The position numbers and the translations under genes were made by a program. Below, one piece after another: positions 22,672-33,863 of a DNA stretch of 64,000 nt (the first letter of the stretch is position 1; every line of letters begins with the position of its first letter). The DNA comes from Piliocolobus tephrosceles (taxonomy: Eukaryota > Chordata > Mammalia > Primates > Cercopithecidae). The stretch lies in the NCBI RefSeq assembly GCF_002776525.5, contig NC_045443.1:58521277-58585276 (forward strand), in the 5' to 3' direction. Under the pieces are notes generated by a model that did no database searches, was not told the origin of the DNA, and worked only from the letters and a program-made list of their open reading frames with translations.

Positions 22672-23474
22672 AAATAAATACATTTTTAAAGAGGAAAAAC
22701 AATGTATAGAACCTGTTAATAATCTGAGACAAATGGTCTTGCAAAAAAGAAGCCTGAAAATTAATTATATAAGCAAAATCCTACCATGTAGTATATGGTT
22801 TCTTTCTAAAATTATTTCATAAGGAGGCAATAAATAATTTGATAAGTCACACCATATGAAGTGTCAATACGTCTACAATCTTGTTGTTTACTAACTTGTA
22901 GTGACTTTTATTACTACTTTTATAACTACCAGAGGATAGAATTGGCAATGGCTGGGAAGTTTTGTTTCCTCTGGTTTTTCCAGGTTAAGTGTACAGAAAG
23001 AAAACACACATTGTCAAAGTAACTGATACACAATGGTACTGAAAGACAGAATAAAACTAAACACAACAAAACTCATTGTATCCCTAATAATTGAGAATGC
23101 TGATATAGGGGATATAGGTATAGAGGTCTACAAAAAGAATTTGACAATTACTGAGGTATCAAATACCCATTCTGTGTAAAATTAAAATTAAAAAAAGCAA
23201 ATTCATGACAGGGCTAACAAAATCAAGAGTGCTGAAGCTGTCTATTGGAGCATAACCATATACTTACAGGTTTCTGTGGCAAATTTATGGAGAGTTATTT
23301 TTCCTATTCCTTAGTACATAAGAAGTAAAGGACATTCTTTAAAAGTTAATTTTGGAGAGTATGACAGTAAGAAAGCATACTCTTTCCAACTAATTGGAAA
23401 CTTTAATAATAATATATTTTTGAAGACATATAAATACATGTTACTTCCTGAATTGTTCTAAAATGAAATTATTT
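22672..23474. other. Intergenic DNA, nothing recognised
   Basis: AT-rich, no family or gene assigned. Confidence 0.4.
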
Positions 23475-23753
23475 GGCCTGGTGCAGTGGCTTATGCCTGT
23501 TATCCCAACAGTTTGAGAGGCTGACGAAGGTGGATCACTTGAGTCCAGGGGTTCAAGACCAGCCTGGCCAACATGGCAAAAGCCTATCTCCACAAAAAAT
23601 ACAAAAAATTAGTCAGGAGGGTGACGCACACCTGTAGTCCCAGCTACTTGGGAGGATGAGGCACACAAATCACTTCAACCCGACTTGAGAAGTGGAAATT
23701 GAAGTGAACTGAGATCACTCCACTGCACTCCATCCTAGGCAACAGAGTGAGAC
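23475..23753 (+). mobile_element. AluS, plus strand
   Basis: GGCCTGGTGCAGTGGCTTAT through AACAGAGTGAGACAGG. Both arms are present. Its 3' tail is replaced by a GGGAA/GGGA purine satellite that contains the assembly gap. Confidence 0.9.
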
Positions 23754-24012
23754 AGGGAAGGGAAGGGAAGGGAGGTGAGGGGAAGGGAGGGGANNNNNNN
23801 NNNNNNNNNNNNNNNNNNNNNNNNNNNNNNNNNNNNNNNNNNNNNNNNNNNNNNNNNNNNNNNNNNNNNNNNNNNNNNNNNNNNNNNNNNNNNAAGGGAG
23901 GAGAAGGGAGGAGAGAGAAGGGAAGGGGAGGGGAAGGGAGGGGAGGTGAGGAGAAGGGAGGGGAGGGAAGGGGAGGGGAGGGGATGGGAGGAGAGGAGAG
24001 GGAAGGGAAGGG
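23754..24012. repeat. Purine (GGGAA/GGGA)n satellite from Alu tail
   Basis: Pure G/A sequence made of GGGAAGGGA-like units on both sides of a 100-N gap. It follows directly on the Alu body, so it probably grew from the Alu tail. Open frames reported across it on either strand are repeat artefacts. Confidence 0.95.
23794..23893. other. Assembly gap, 100 N
   Basis: Exactly 100 N inside the purine satellite; a placeholder of conventional size, so true length is unknown. Confidence 1.
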
Positions 24013-24013
24013 C

Positions 24014-25544
24014 AATAATTTTACAGAATTTTTTTTTTGAGATTTAGCAAATCTGCATGTGAATTTACTATTTCAAGACTAAGACAACATTCTGAACAAC
24101 AAAAGAATAATCCAAATGAAACAATATAGAAATTCATATGTGTTTGTATACACATGTGTATGTATACATTTATTTTTTAAAGCTCTGTGTTTGTGTAGTA
24201 TTTGATACTTTGTTTTGTGAATGAAAATGCGAGGTGTACACACTGACTAACAATGATTTATTATCTTTCCAAGTGTACTCAGAGCTAATATAAAAATATT
24301 TTAATCCTAGATCATTCAGAATTAAAATAGGGTCTTGCTGTGTAAGATGAAAAATATTTAGTTTCCACAGCCAAATATTTACATTAGACAGTTTTCAAAC
24401 AATAACAGGTAAAAATTGACATATTTTTGACCTCATGTAGAGGATTTCCTGTCTATGGAGACAATATTTATGTGTGTGTCAAATAAACCTAAGAAAAACT
24501 TTTCAAGATTGAGAAACAAAGAGTTTATTTAAATTCTGACATAGCTAACATAGTACAAAATTTTAAGTGTTTTATTGAATTAAATAAATCAGATGCATCA
24601 ATTTTGACATGTTATTGTTTCTATTTCAAAAGCTAAACTCTTGGAAATTATGACAAGATATGATATGAGATTATAGGCTATGAAAAATAGTAAGTAAATT
24701 ATTGTTCCCCAAAGGTAAGAAAACGTAAATATTTATACAGACATCCTGTCAATGCCACACCAAAAAAAAAAGAAAAAAAAAAAAAAGGGATAGGTAGAAG
24801 TTCTACAGATTCTTTGTGATTTCAACTTCTCAACTTCTCATGGAAGTTACTACATACTCCCCCTTTTTCCTAAAGGAATTTTAGTTCCTCTAACCATATC
24901 TTCTCAAATAATAGTGTCAGTGTTTTTGGGCTTCAGATAATCTGTGCCCATGGGAAACTGAATAAAATAATAACTCTGAATGGAGCCTTTATTCCAGAAG
25001 GCCAATATGATAGTCTTCTATTGTCATTCATCAGAGAATACTTTCATGCCTCTAAAAACAATCAACCTTCTTGCTGGAATGCCATCCATACCTTGATTTT
25101 CACTGGCATCGTAAAAGACTCTTTTTACCCTCTTCCACCATAAATCATGTTCATTTGCTGCACTGTATCAAAATGGCAACTTCCATCTATTGCTGGAGTA
25201 TAACTTCAGAAGAGCAAAGATGATCTGTTTTCTTTTTCACTTCTGTATTCTCAGTGTTGTCCCAATATATAGAAAATAAATAAGCTTTTGTTTCAATAAA
25301 TTTTAAATGATTAGATAAATGGAAATTTTGATAAAGTGCTTAAATATGTTTGTTATTGAGTATCCAAAGAGATATAGTTCTTGCTTAAGAAAATTAAAAT
25401 TTTGAAGATGCAGGGAAGAGAGAAGGTTAGTGTTCTTAATCTCAAACTCTTGCAATTGCAATCAATAAAAAGACAAATAAATGAACAGAAAAAAATGGAC
25501 AAAGAACATAATTATGTAGTTCCTTTATTAAAAAAAATTAATAA
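24014..25544. other. Intergenic AT-rich DNA
   Basis: No gene recognised. An A-rich run with one G lies at about 24763-24786. Confidence 0.45.
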
Positions 25545-25797
25545 TGGTAAATATTTATAATATCTTTATTGTGTCTTGGGAACTATAAAAATGATTTACA
25601 AATATTAACCTGTTTAATCCTCACAAAAGCAAGTTGTAGAAAATATCACTATCATCCAATTTTATGCAGGAAGAAAGTGAGGTGCAGAGAAGTTACTTGG
25701 ATGTGGTCACACTGCTATTAAATGCTGGAATTGAGATTTAGACAGTCTGGCTCCAAACCCTGAACATTTAACCACTATTCCGCATTGCTGTAAAAAC
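25545..25797 (-). mobile_element. MIR, nearly full length
   Basis: GTTTAATCCTCACAAAAGCA, GAGGTGCAGAGAAGTTACTT, GGTCACACTGCTATTAAATG, CAGTCTGGCTCCAAACCC and ATTTAACCACTATTCCGC follow the full antisense MIR order. Confidence 0.85.
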
Positions 25798-25827
25798 AAT
25801 ATGAACAAGAAAAAATGGTCTATCTGG

Positions 25828-25829
<2 letters not shown>

Positions 25830-25858
<29 letters not shown>
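25830..25858. repeat. Poly-A run
   Basis: Twenty-nine consecutive A. It directly follows the MIR and precedes an L1M fragment; origin unclear. Confidence 0.95.
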
Positions 25859-25860
<2 letters not shown>

Positions 25861-25929
25861 AAAACGAACAAGAATTGGTGACACATTTCAACTCAATTTA
25901 ACAGAGTTGTAAAGACCAATAAATAGGCG

Positions 25930-26460
25930 GTCCATATACTGTGGCCAGAAGTGTCAACTGGAGGGCAATTTGGCAACATCTGTTTGATGTACTATCATAC
26001 GTGTGCAAAGAGACATATATAAGGAAATTCAAGACAGAATTGGATACGTAAAAAAAATCTGAAAATTACCTAAATCCAAAGGAAAGGTTTCTGGTTACAC
26101 ATATGCTACTATATCCACACAATGAAACAATGACAGCTGTTAAGAAATACCAAAGCGGGTATGCAGATACATACTGATATGAAAAGTTATCTTTGGTATG
26201 ATTTCAACTAAAAAAAAAAAACCATCAACTTACTGACAATATATTTTTAAAGTTTATGTTAATGATATATATTAATATGTATCCTTTATGTATATTTAAA
26301 TCTCTTCAAGGATATGCATTAAAATGTTAGCAGTGATTATATGAATATAATTGAATTGGGGTGCTGAAAGAAGATAGATTTGGGGAACTTTTAGTTTTTA
26401 AAATGTACCTTTCTATGCTAAATTTATTTTAATGAGTATACATCACTTTAATATTATAAA
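25930..26460 (+). mobile_element. L1M 3' end fragment (L1ME/HAL1-like)
   Basis: GGCAATTTGGCAACATCTG, ACAATGAAACAATGACAGCT, ATACATACTGATATGAAAAG and the AT-rich 3' UTR order resemble old L1M 3' ends. Diverged. Confidence 0.55.
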
Positions 26461-27639
26461 TAATAAGATAATGATGTGATGTAAACCTCTTACCATTTTT
26501 TTGTAAACATTAAAGTAATACACTGCCCAAAATAAACACAATGACATCCCCATGTGCAAGGGAGACCCAGATCCAAGCTACCCATCACCAGTAGGGCTCT
26601 TCCATCCAGAAATTTGGAGTCTCGTATCTGTTTTGTCTGTTTTGGCCCCACTTAGATTCATTAGAGAATGTCTCCTGGCAAACAAACTGATGATATCAGT
26701 CTTACAAAGACATCCTCAGGGCTTTTCTTCATGTTGCTTAGTGTGGCAATTCCATAAAACCACAGCACAGCATAAGTTTCTGAAATTGCTGTTAGCTTCC
26801 AAAGAGTGGGAACTCAGGTGGCATTTTCTTTCCTTGTCTCCTGGTTCTATGTGTTAATGTAATATTATGTTTCCCTGGGGGACTATTACAGGCCTACTAT
26901 CTCTTTCTTGGGAACTTAAATGGATTGACCACATGTCATCTGAGTCTCAACCCATACCATGTTTGCCATTATCATCAGTAGTATTTAGTGCCCAGAAAGA
27001 GGATACAAATGATGAAGCATTTAATATCCAAGCAAAAAGGCTTTTATTTTCTCTATCCTTTACCAAGCCAAATCTTATCATTTCTATACTACAAGCAGTT
27101 TTCTCCAATAAAAGAAAGTCAGCAGGCTAGAACATGGACCATATAAAAAGAAAGGTTTACACAGCTAAAATATACAGAAGAATAATTTGTTTTTCTTCAT
27201 CTTTAGTTTCTGGAAGATACACATTCATAAGAAGTGTTGGTAACAACATATATAGCAAATACTAAAAGGATTGCAATGCAATACAATTTGTAGACATGGC
27301 AAGAGATGAAGAGGAGGCATCATAATTTAAGGAGGGTGGAAGATTTTAGGGAAACAATCCACTATCTTGAAAACTGGTAAATTTAAAAAAAAAATCAAGG
27401 CTTTATCTTGCCATTCCTATATTAACTTTACTATAGAATAACCAACTAATGGATACAAAGATATTATTGAATTAGCATATCCCCATTTTTCAACTTCCAG
27501 TATCTCAGGTTCTTCAATAGATACATTGTTAAAAGAGAAAAATAAATTACAATGCTTTTTAAATGGGCAACACTAAATTACGGTGTCCCAGATATTCTCT
27601 TGATTGACAAAACTGTAAGAAATGCAAAGCTGATTAGTG
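26461..27639. other. Intergenic DNA with two short ORFs, unassigned
   Basis: The interval 26550-27130 is less AT-rich than its neighbours and holds two open frames on the plus strand, 26552-26857 (101 codons) and 26867-27130 (87 codons). Neither shows a domain I recognise. It could be an unrecognised LTR or internal ERV piece or unique DNA. Confidence 0.35.
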
Positions 27640-27830
27640 TGTGAGTCAAATAGTAGTTACTTTTGAGGCATCAAAATGGGTATGATTGGAATGGAGTATA
27701 TGGAAGAGTTTTTAAGATGGGACTGACAATATTCTATATTTTGGCCTGTGTGGTGGGTACAAAGGCATGTAACTTACACCTTTGTGGTGAGTTTTTCGGA
27801 TCTATGTTTCATCGTATAATGAAATGGAAG
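27640..27830 (+). mobile_element. L1M 3' end fragment
   Basis: GACAATATTCTATATTTTGG followed by CCTGTGTGGTGGGTACAAAGG resembles the L1M 3' UTR motif (AATGTTCTATTTCTTGATCTGGGTGGTGG in pieces). Low preservation. Confidence 0.45.
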
Positions 27831-30339
27831 AAAATACCTGTTTATGCTTTGGTCTAACTCCCGGAGAGTCTTACTTATTGATGGAACAGAGATACAGCAT
27901 TGGAAGGTTTGCTAAATCTCCACAGGTGATTTTTAACATGTAAATATATTTTTTTCTCTCCTGCTACAATGGGTTAAAAAAACATGAGATCTTTGAACTT
28001 GTGAAGCTTATAGCATATACCAAACCAAAAAGGGTAGTTTGTGCCACATTAAGGCATTCAGATCTATGTCAGAGGTATATCATGGAGGAGACTTACATGA
28101 TTGTATTTATTTTTTTAAATAAAAACAACCATTCTCATGTCACTGATTATTTCTGTATCAACCACGTAATATCTAGCATTTCCCAAAGTTATCTCCAGTA
28201 TTTGCAGTTCCATGAAGCTAAAGACAAGTCTAATTTTGCTTTTTCTGTACTTTCAAATTTTCTTATGCTTAAAATATCTAAAGATGTTACATATTATATA
28301 AATTATGTTAAATATTACCATATATAATACTAATATAAATTTTCATTTATAGATTTATATTCTCTACTATAGACCCTTGTTAAATAAACCTCCTCCCACA
28401 ATGACCAAGCTCTTATATTTCTTCAGTTTTTAGATTCCTTTTCTTGTATATGTTTGTTCTAACCTGAAAAATGTTTCCCTCTTCACCTTGTTTGAAATGT
28501 AAAATCTTCAATACTCTATTACCGCAGGTCTACCACAATGCATATTTTGTAAATGATCTAGGCCCCTTGATTCTCTTTTTTTGTCACTGTTCTTGTTCTT
28601 ATTTATTGTCTTTTCTTTTGTTTATTTAGAACTTCCTTCAGAGGGTAGTTTAGAAAATGAAAATTAATTGCCATCCAAATCCAATTCTTTCATGCTTGTT
28701 ACAATTTCCAATAAAAAGTCTGCTAGAACACAGAGTAGATAAAAATGGCTGCATTTCTGATCATAAATAAACAGGCTCTCTCTGTTTATACTAATGATAG
28801 TGCTACATCATTGTAAGAGCTTAGATTTTTAGTTTTCTTAATGCATGTAACAGTTTTGCACTGTTATAATCATATTTTCAAAGAAGTGGTCACCAGTAAA
28901 GATGTGATAAAACCCAGGCAATTAATTTGGTACCCTGGTCTAAACCAACAGATGATCTGCAATTATACAGAATTGAGCAAGTTTATCTACCATCACTAAT
29001 AAAACAACAATTGTGGACTATAAGGGTAAATATTTTAATATTTATTACCCTTTTATTTCAATTATAATAAGTCTATGATCCAAAATAGTCTACTCTAGCT
29101 TTAAATGACTTGCTATATTTTGCCATTTTTCTATAACCATCATCAACAATAACAAAACCAAGAACTCCAATAGATGCAATTTATTTTAGGAGGGCACAAT
29201 CCAAGCTAAAAACAACCCTCATGTGTCCTCACCACAGAGGCTAGCCACACACCTGCTGATACAGCAGCAAACTTCAAGCTTGTAAGTGAAAGCCTATTTT
29301 AACTCTCCACCACTCTTAAATTATATTGTATTGCTTCTCCTAAAACAGGATAAGAAACAGAAGAGAAATAAATATTGTAAATGTCTTGATATTTATCTAT
29401 ATGTCTCAAAAAACTTTAGTCATGAATCTTATTTTCTTTCTTTAAAATCTGATATTTAAGTTTAGAATGGTTACAACGCGAACATATTTTCTAGCTAACT
29501 ACTAAATATGTTTGGTGAAATACATTTTTATTCTTGACTACCAGTGAGTGCATCATAGTTAAAATCAATAGCCAGGAAGTACTAAAAAAGACCATTATAT
29601 TTCAATCCCAATAGAATCTGTAATATTACATAAGTCCATCTTTGATTGGCTAAAGTTCCTAATTAATGATATTCTTTGTATCACATGAGTTATGTAGTTC
29701 ATAGCAAAATGCCCAAAGAATCTAATCAAAATAACTACTTTGTCCTGCATAACCAAATGCATGGTTTGGAGTGAAGAAATTTTCAGCTGCTGAAGGTTAT
29801 TCTTTCCAAATAATATTTTTAACATTAAAATCTTAGCTATAACACATATTTTTTTTTTAGTAAATGGAATATATCAAGTATAATTTAACTTTATTAATTT
29901 AAATAGTATCTCTACTATAGATATGTGATTACTTTAGAAGGTGTAGAAGATTTATAAATCTGTTTGTTTCTGTAAATTCTTGTCTGTCGTTAGTATTTTT
30001 GTCCCTATAACTTTGAATTTGCCATTTGCTTGCTTCTCTGCAATCAAAGTAACTGAGATATTTACTAAAAATACAGATTTCTACCCTTGACCTTTTGAAT
30101 CAGAATCTATGGATAAAAATGGCAATATGCTTCAATTGTATCTTAAATGTATTTCATTATACTTTTAGTTTTATTCAACCAAAGTCCATTCATAATAAAA
30201 TAATGCTTGCAAATATGAATTTTCTCTATACTGCTATGAATTTTAACCCTTAAAAAGAGAAGCAAGAACCACCTAAGAACTGTATATAAAGGGTGGATTG
30301 TGGGAAAGTAATGACATCCTCAATAGATAAAGAAAAGCA
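27831..30339. other. Intergenic AT-rich DNA, nothing recognised
   Basis: About 2.5 kb without an assigned repeat or gene. Short open frames only. Confidence 0.4.
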
Positions 30340-30462
30340 TTCCACCATCAGGAGTGGCCAAGAGAAACTGAACCAAAGAAAAGTGAAAAGAAAAGACGCA
30401 GTTCCACCCTCAGGAGTGGCCAAGAGAAACTGAATCAAAGAAAATGAAAAGAGAAGATGCAG
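30340..30462. repeat. 62-base tandem duplication
   Basis: Two direct copies beginning TTCCACC(A/C)TCAGGAGTGG at 30340 and 30402. They share CCAAGAGAAACTGAA and end GA(C/T)GCAG, with few differences and one base deleted in the second copy. Confidence 0.9.
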
Positions 30463-30578
30463 GCATAAAAGATTTGGGACCAAAAATGTTGACAGTTCTT
30501 TGAGAGGGAAAATGGGAGGTCCCAACAAGAAAGGATTACCTCCATAGGGGCATATTTTTAGAAGCGAAAAACACAAAT

Positions 30579-30918
30579 GTGTCCAGGAACAGTAGCACAT
30601 ATGAGCTATAGCACATATAGGCTCATGTCTATAATCTCAGTGCTTTGGGAGCCCAAGGCAGAGGGATTGCTTGAGGATAGAAGTTTAAGACTAGCCTGGG
30701 CAACGTAGAGACCTCATCTCTACAAAAAATACAATAAATAAAAATTAGCCAGCTGTGATGCTGTGTGCCTGTGGTCCTAGCTACTCAGGAGGCTGAGGCG
30801 GGAGGATCCCTTTAGCCCAGGTGTTCAAGGTCACTGAGCCATGATTGTGCCACTGCACTTAGGTCTGGGCAACAGAGTGAGACCCTGTCTCAACAAATAA
30901 TCAACAACAACAAAAAAC
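30579..30918 (+). mobile_element. AluJ, plus strand
   Basis: Both Alu arms in sense (ATAATCTCAGTGCTTTGGGA, GCCTGTGGTCCTAGCTACTC, AACAGAGTGAGACCCTGTCT) with an ACAACAAC-type tail. The 5' end carries a 16-base tandem duplication (AGCACATATGAGCTAT then AGCACATATAG). Confidence 0.85.
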
Positions 30919-31659
30919 CAAGTATGTAAATGTTTCAGAGAATTTGATCACTGGGGTTTTACAAAGTTTTTGTTTACATAATAATACGCCAGTGGCAGGA
31001 GGTCAGGAGTGGCCACTGCCATCACACCAGATGTAGGGGGAAGCTCTGCCTGGTGGTGGCAGGACCACCTGTGGGAGCAGCAGTGGCAGCACTGGGACCC
31101 CTGTGACCCCATCCCCTGTGCCCCCATGTTCCTTAGGCAGCCGTCTGCACCACCCCTACCCTCGTGCAGCAGGCAGGACCTGCAACCAGGTCTGGCACCT
31201 GGCCCACTGCTCTCGCCCACCGCCACTGCAGGAGGGCTTGAGGGGAAGGTGGACAGTCCCCAGAACCTGCCCCTGGGAACCCCCCAGAGCCCTCCACCCT
31301 AGGGCCCACCACGATGGTGCCCATCCAAGTCATCCGCCACTGTGGGGACAGACAGTGCAGATGGGCACGGAGGAGCAGACAGAGAGGGGCCCCAGGGTGA
31401 AGCTGGGCCCCAGGTGGTGCTGCACTTGCATACGGAGCTTTGGGGCCAACCTGGAGTGCAGAGCTGTGACCACGCTTTGGCGACCCAGGTAAGGAAGTGG
31501 GAACAGAAGAGCTTGCTTCTGAAACCTGGGCAGTGGAATGGCCACTGCATCCATCTGGCTCAAAGAGCTACCAGATGTGGGCTCCCTAAAGTGCTACATG
31601 TCTTCTCTCCTTCTCTTCACCCACAATGTGGCAAGCAGGGGGCATGTTTCATCCATGAT

Positions 31660-31797
31660 TGTATTACAGCTTTTTTAAGCCTTGCCATTCAGTGAGTCCT
31701 GAGTTCTTGTCCTGAAACCAGGAAGAATGAGGTACGCAGACACTGGAGGGTCAGCAAGACAAAGAGGAGTTTTACTGAGTAATAGAACAGCTCAGAG
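31660..31797 (+). repeat. Inverted repeat arm A (LTR R/U5-like)
   Basis: Segment GTATTACAGC ... CTCAGAG whose reverse complement matches 33291-33428 over about 138 bases with scattered differences. Shared pieces include CCAGGAAGAA, GAGGTAC and AATAGAACAGCTCAGAG. Confidence 0.85.
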
Positions 31798-32030
31798 AAG
31801 TGAGCAGCTCCTCTCCATAGCCAGGGGTCCTGATGAATGTTGAGCATCTATCAGACAGGGTAGCCAATCTCCGCAGCTAGCTGTCCCATAGTCTGCAGCC
31901 TTCAGCAGAGAGGAGTGCACAGAATGAGTGACTCCTCTCTGCAGGCAGGTTGTCCTGTCATCTCTACAGCTCTCAGCAGAGGGTAGCTCCTCTCCACTGC
32001 TGGTCATCCCATCATCTCTCTGTCTTCTGC
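31795..32030. repeat. Degenerate 50-65 base tandem repeats
   Basis: Four imperfect units, each carrying a CAGCTCTC/CTCCTCTC and GTCCTGTCATC-like pattern, follow arm A. They look like the internal repeats found in some long ERV1 LTRs. Confidence 0.5.
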
Positions 32031-33290
32031 TCTGCTCTGACTGAGACCAGGGCTTTTATGAGCCTCAGAAGGGAGGAAGTGCATGCTGATTGGTTCATAG
32101 GTGGCCATGAGTGGGCCTGGAAAAGGCACCACAAGTCCCGACTGAAGATGGGGCCTGAAGGTGGGGCCATGCCAGGGACCTACCCCCTTCTGCCCAGGAG
32201 CTTGTCAGCCTCCTGCTGCCATCCATGGTGCCCAGGCTGCTCACGCCAATGGGCATCTGCAGGCCAGTGCTGAACTGCCCTCAGCACTCCCTCAGCTTCC
32301 CTTCCATGCTTGTCAGTGACCAAAATCTGGAGGGGGCTGAGTGGCAGGGGCCTCAGGTGTTAGTGCTGCCCCGAGTATGTGCACACCCAGCTTGGTTGTG
32401 ACAGTGTCTGGGCTTGGCCCCAACCCTGTTCCAAGATGAGAGAGGGCACTGGGAATGGGAAGAGGCCAGGCAGCAGGAGCAAACACTCCCAAGCCTGCAG
32501 GGGCAGGAGGGGGCTTCACAGGTCCCCAAGGGTGCAGAATGCAGAGATGCCCGAATACTGCACCTGGGAAGATGGGGGTCCCACCCACCCAGCTTGTGAC
32601 TCTGACTCTGGGATGCCTCCAGGAGCAGATCACAGGCTCTGGCCCAGCCATATGGAATGTTAGACCCAGCAGTCACCCTGATGTGAGTCACACCCTGGGG
32701 ACATGGCCCCAGGTGACCCTGTGCGGGGCCTCCCCCTGAGGTGCAGGAACCCGGTGCCCTCAGTGGGGTGGGCATGGTGACCACATTGCTGGCCAAGTCC
32801 CTAAAACGAGCACTCTTCCACTTCCTGTGCCAGGTCCCCAAAGCACAGCCCCAGCTCAGCACCCTGGGCCCAGCATCCGCTTTCTGTGTGCAAGTGTGGC
32901 ACTGCCCTGGGCTCAGCTCTAAGGGTCCTTCTCTGCCCAACCACATTGCTCCTCCACAGGCAGGCAACTTGCCCTAGCCCCTTTGTGATGGCCCCCAGGG
33001 CAGCAGGCTCCAGGGATTATCTGCTTCCTTCCCACACCCTCCTCGCAGCAGCAGCAGGTGAGAGTAGTGGCATGGGCCGGTGGTCCAGAGCTATGGACAC
33101 TCCAGGCCTGGGGCAGGTCCCATCTGGCTACATGAGGGTGAGGGCAGGGAGTGCAGTTGGCTCCCTCAGGGATGTGAAGAAGAGGGGATGTGGGGCACCG
33201 GGGTCCCCCTGCCCTCCTCACTGCTCCTCCTGCAGCCGCTCCTACCCCACACTCACGACTCCCCTCTGCAGCCAGCACGGTGGTGTTTAC

Positions 33291-33428
33291 CTCTGAGCTG
33301 TTCTATTGCTCAATAAAGCTCTTCTTCATCTTGCTCAACCTCTACTTGTCTGTGTACCTCGTTCTTCCTGGATCACAGGGCTAGAACTTGGGACCCATCA
33401 AACGGCGAGGCTCAAAGAGCTGTAACAC
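33291..33428 (-). repeat. Inverted repeat arm B (LTR R/U5-like)
   Basis: CTCTGAGCTGTTCTATTGCT, AATAAAGCTC, GTACCTCGTTCTTCCTGG and AAAGAGCTGTAACAC; reverse-complement partner of 31660-31797. A further homologous pair is 31110-31500 with the reverse complement of about 32800-33190. Confidence 0.85.
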
Positions 33429-33863
33429 ACACAGGACTGAGACATGCTCCTTGTGGGCAAAGAGAAGGAGAGAAGAGCTGTGCCCTTTCAGGATGCCAGA
33501 CCTGGAAGCTCCCCAAGCTAGGGCTGTGACTCCCTCTTTGGGGCCCTGCAGTTCCTGGCATCTTCAAGCTTCTAGGCACCACTGTGTTTCCTGGTGCCAG
33601 CTCTGGAAGCTGCTTGTGGTGGACCTGCTCGTGTCTGACTGCACAGTGGCTGGACTCCATGCTCACTCACACACCCTTTGCCATTCCATGCCTTACTCTC
33701 CTTTGGCAGGCACGGGACCCAGGCTGGTAGCATGAGCTGAGTACAGCCTGCCATGCCAAGTGGGTGGAATGAACCCAGTGGACCTGAGCAAAACTTAGGC
33801 AAAGGCGCCACCGGCCACAGGAGTTTTCAGCCAGTAAAGCAACACCCCAAAGATCCCGTAACA

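Larger units (their letters stand above)
30985..33863. mobile_element. GC-rich ERV/LTR-type composite
   Basis: A sharply GC-rich but CpG-poor block in AT-rich surroundings. Its right edge, read on the minus strand, starts TGTTACGGGATCTTTGGGG, an LTR-like start that I recall from the MER52 group of ERV1 LTRs (family name low confidence). It contains AATAAAGCTC polyadenylation-type sequence and an R/U5-like segment present twice in opposite orientation. Many open frames overlap on both strands, the longest 204 codons on the minus strand at 32353-32967. None resembles gag, pol or env, and overlapping frames on both strands are expected in stop-poor GC-rich DNA. Confidence 0.6.

Noticed and set aside
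23644..24047. Proline/serine-rich or glycine/arginine/lysine-rich frames over the gap
   Set aside because: Translation of the purine satellite and the N run; artefact.
32353..32967. Longest open frame in the window, 204 codons on the minus strand
   Set aside because: It lies in the GC-rich ERV-like block where all six frames are open for long distances; no known domain, and overlapping frames on the other strand are just as open.
30985..33863. CpG island or promoter of a gene
   Set aside because: The block is GC-rich but has few CpG and ERV-like structure; no transcript start or neighbouring exon pattern is visible.
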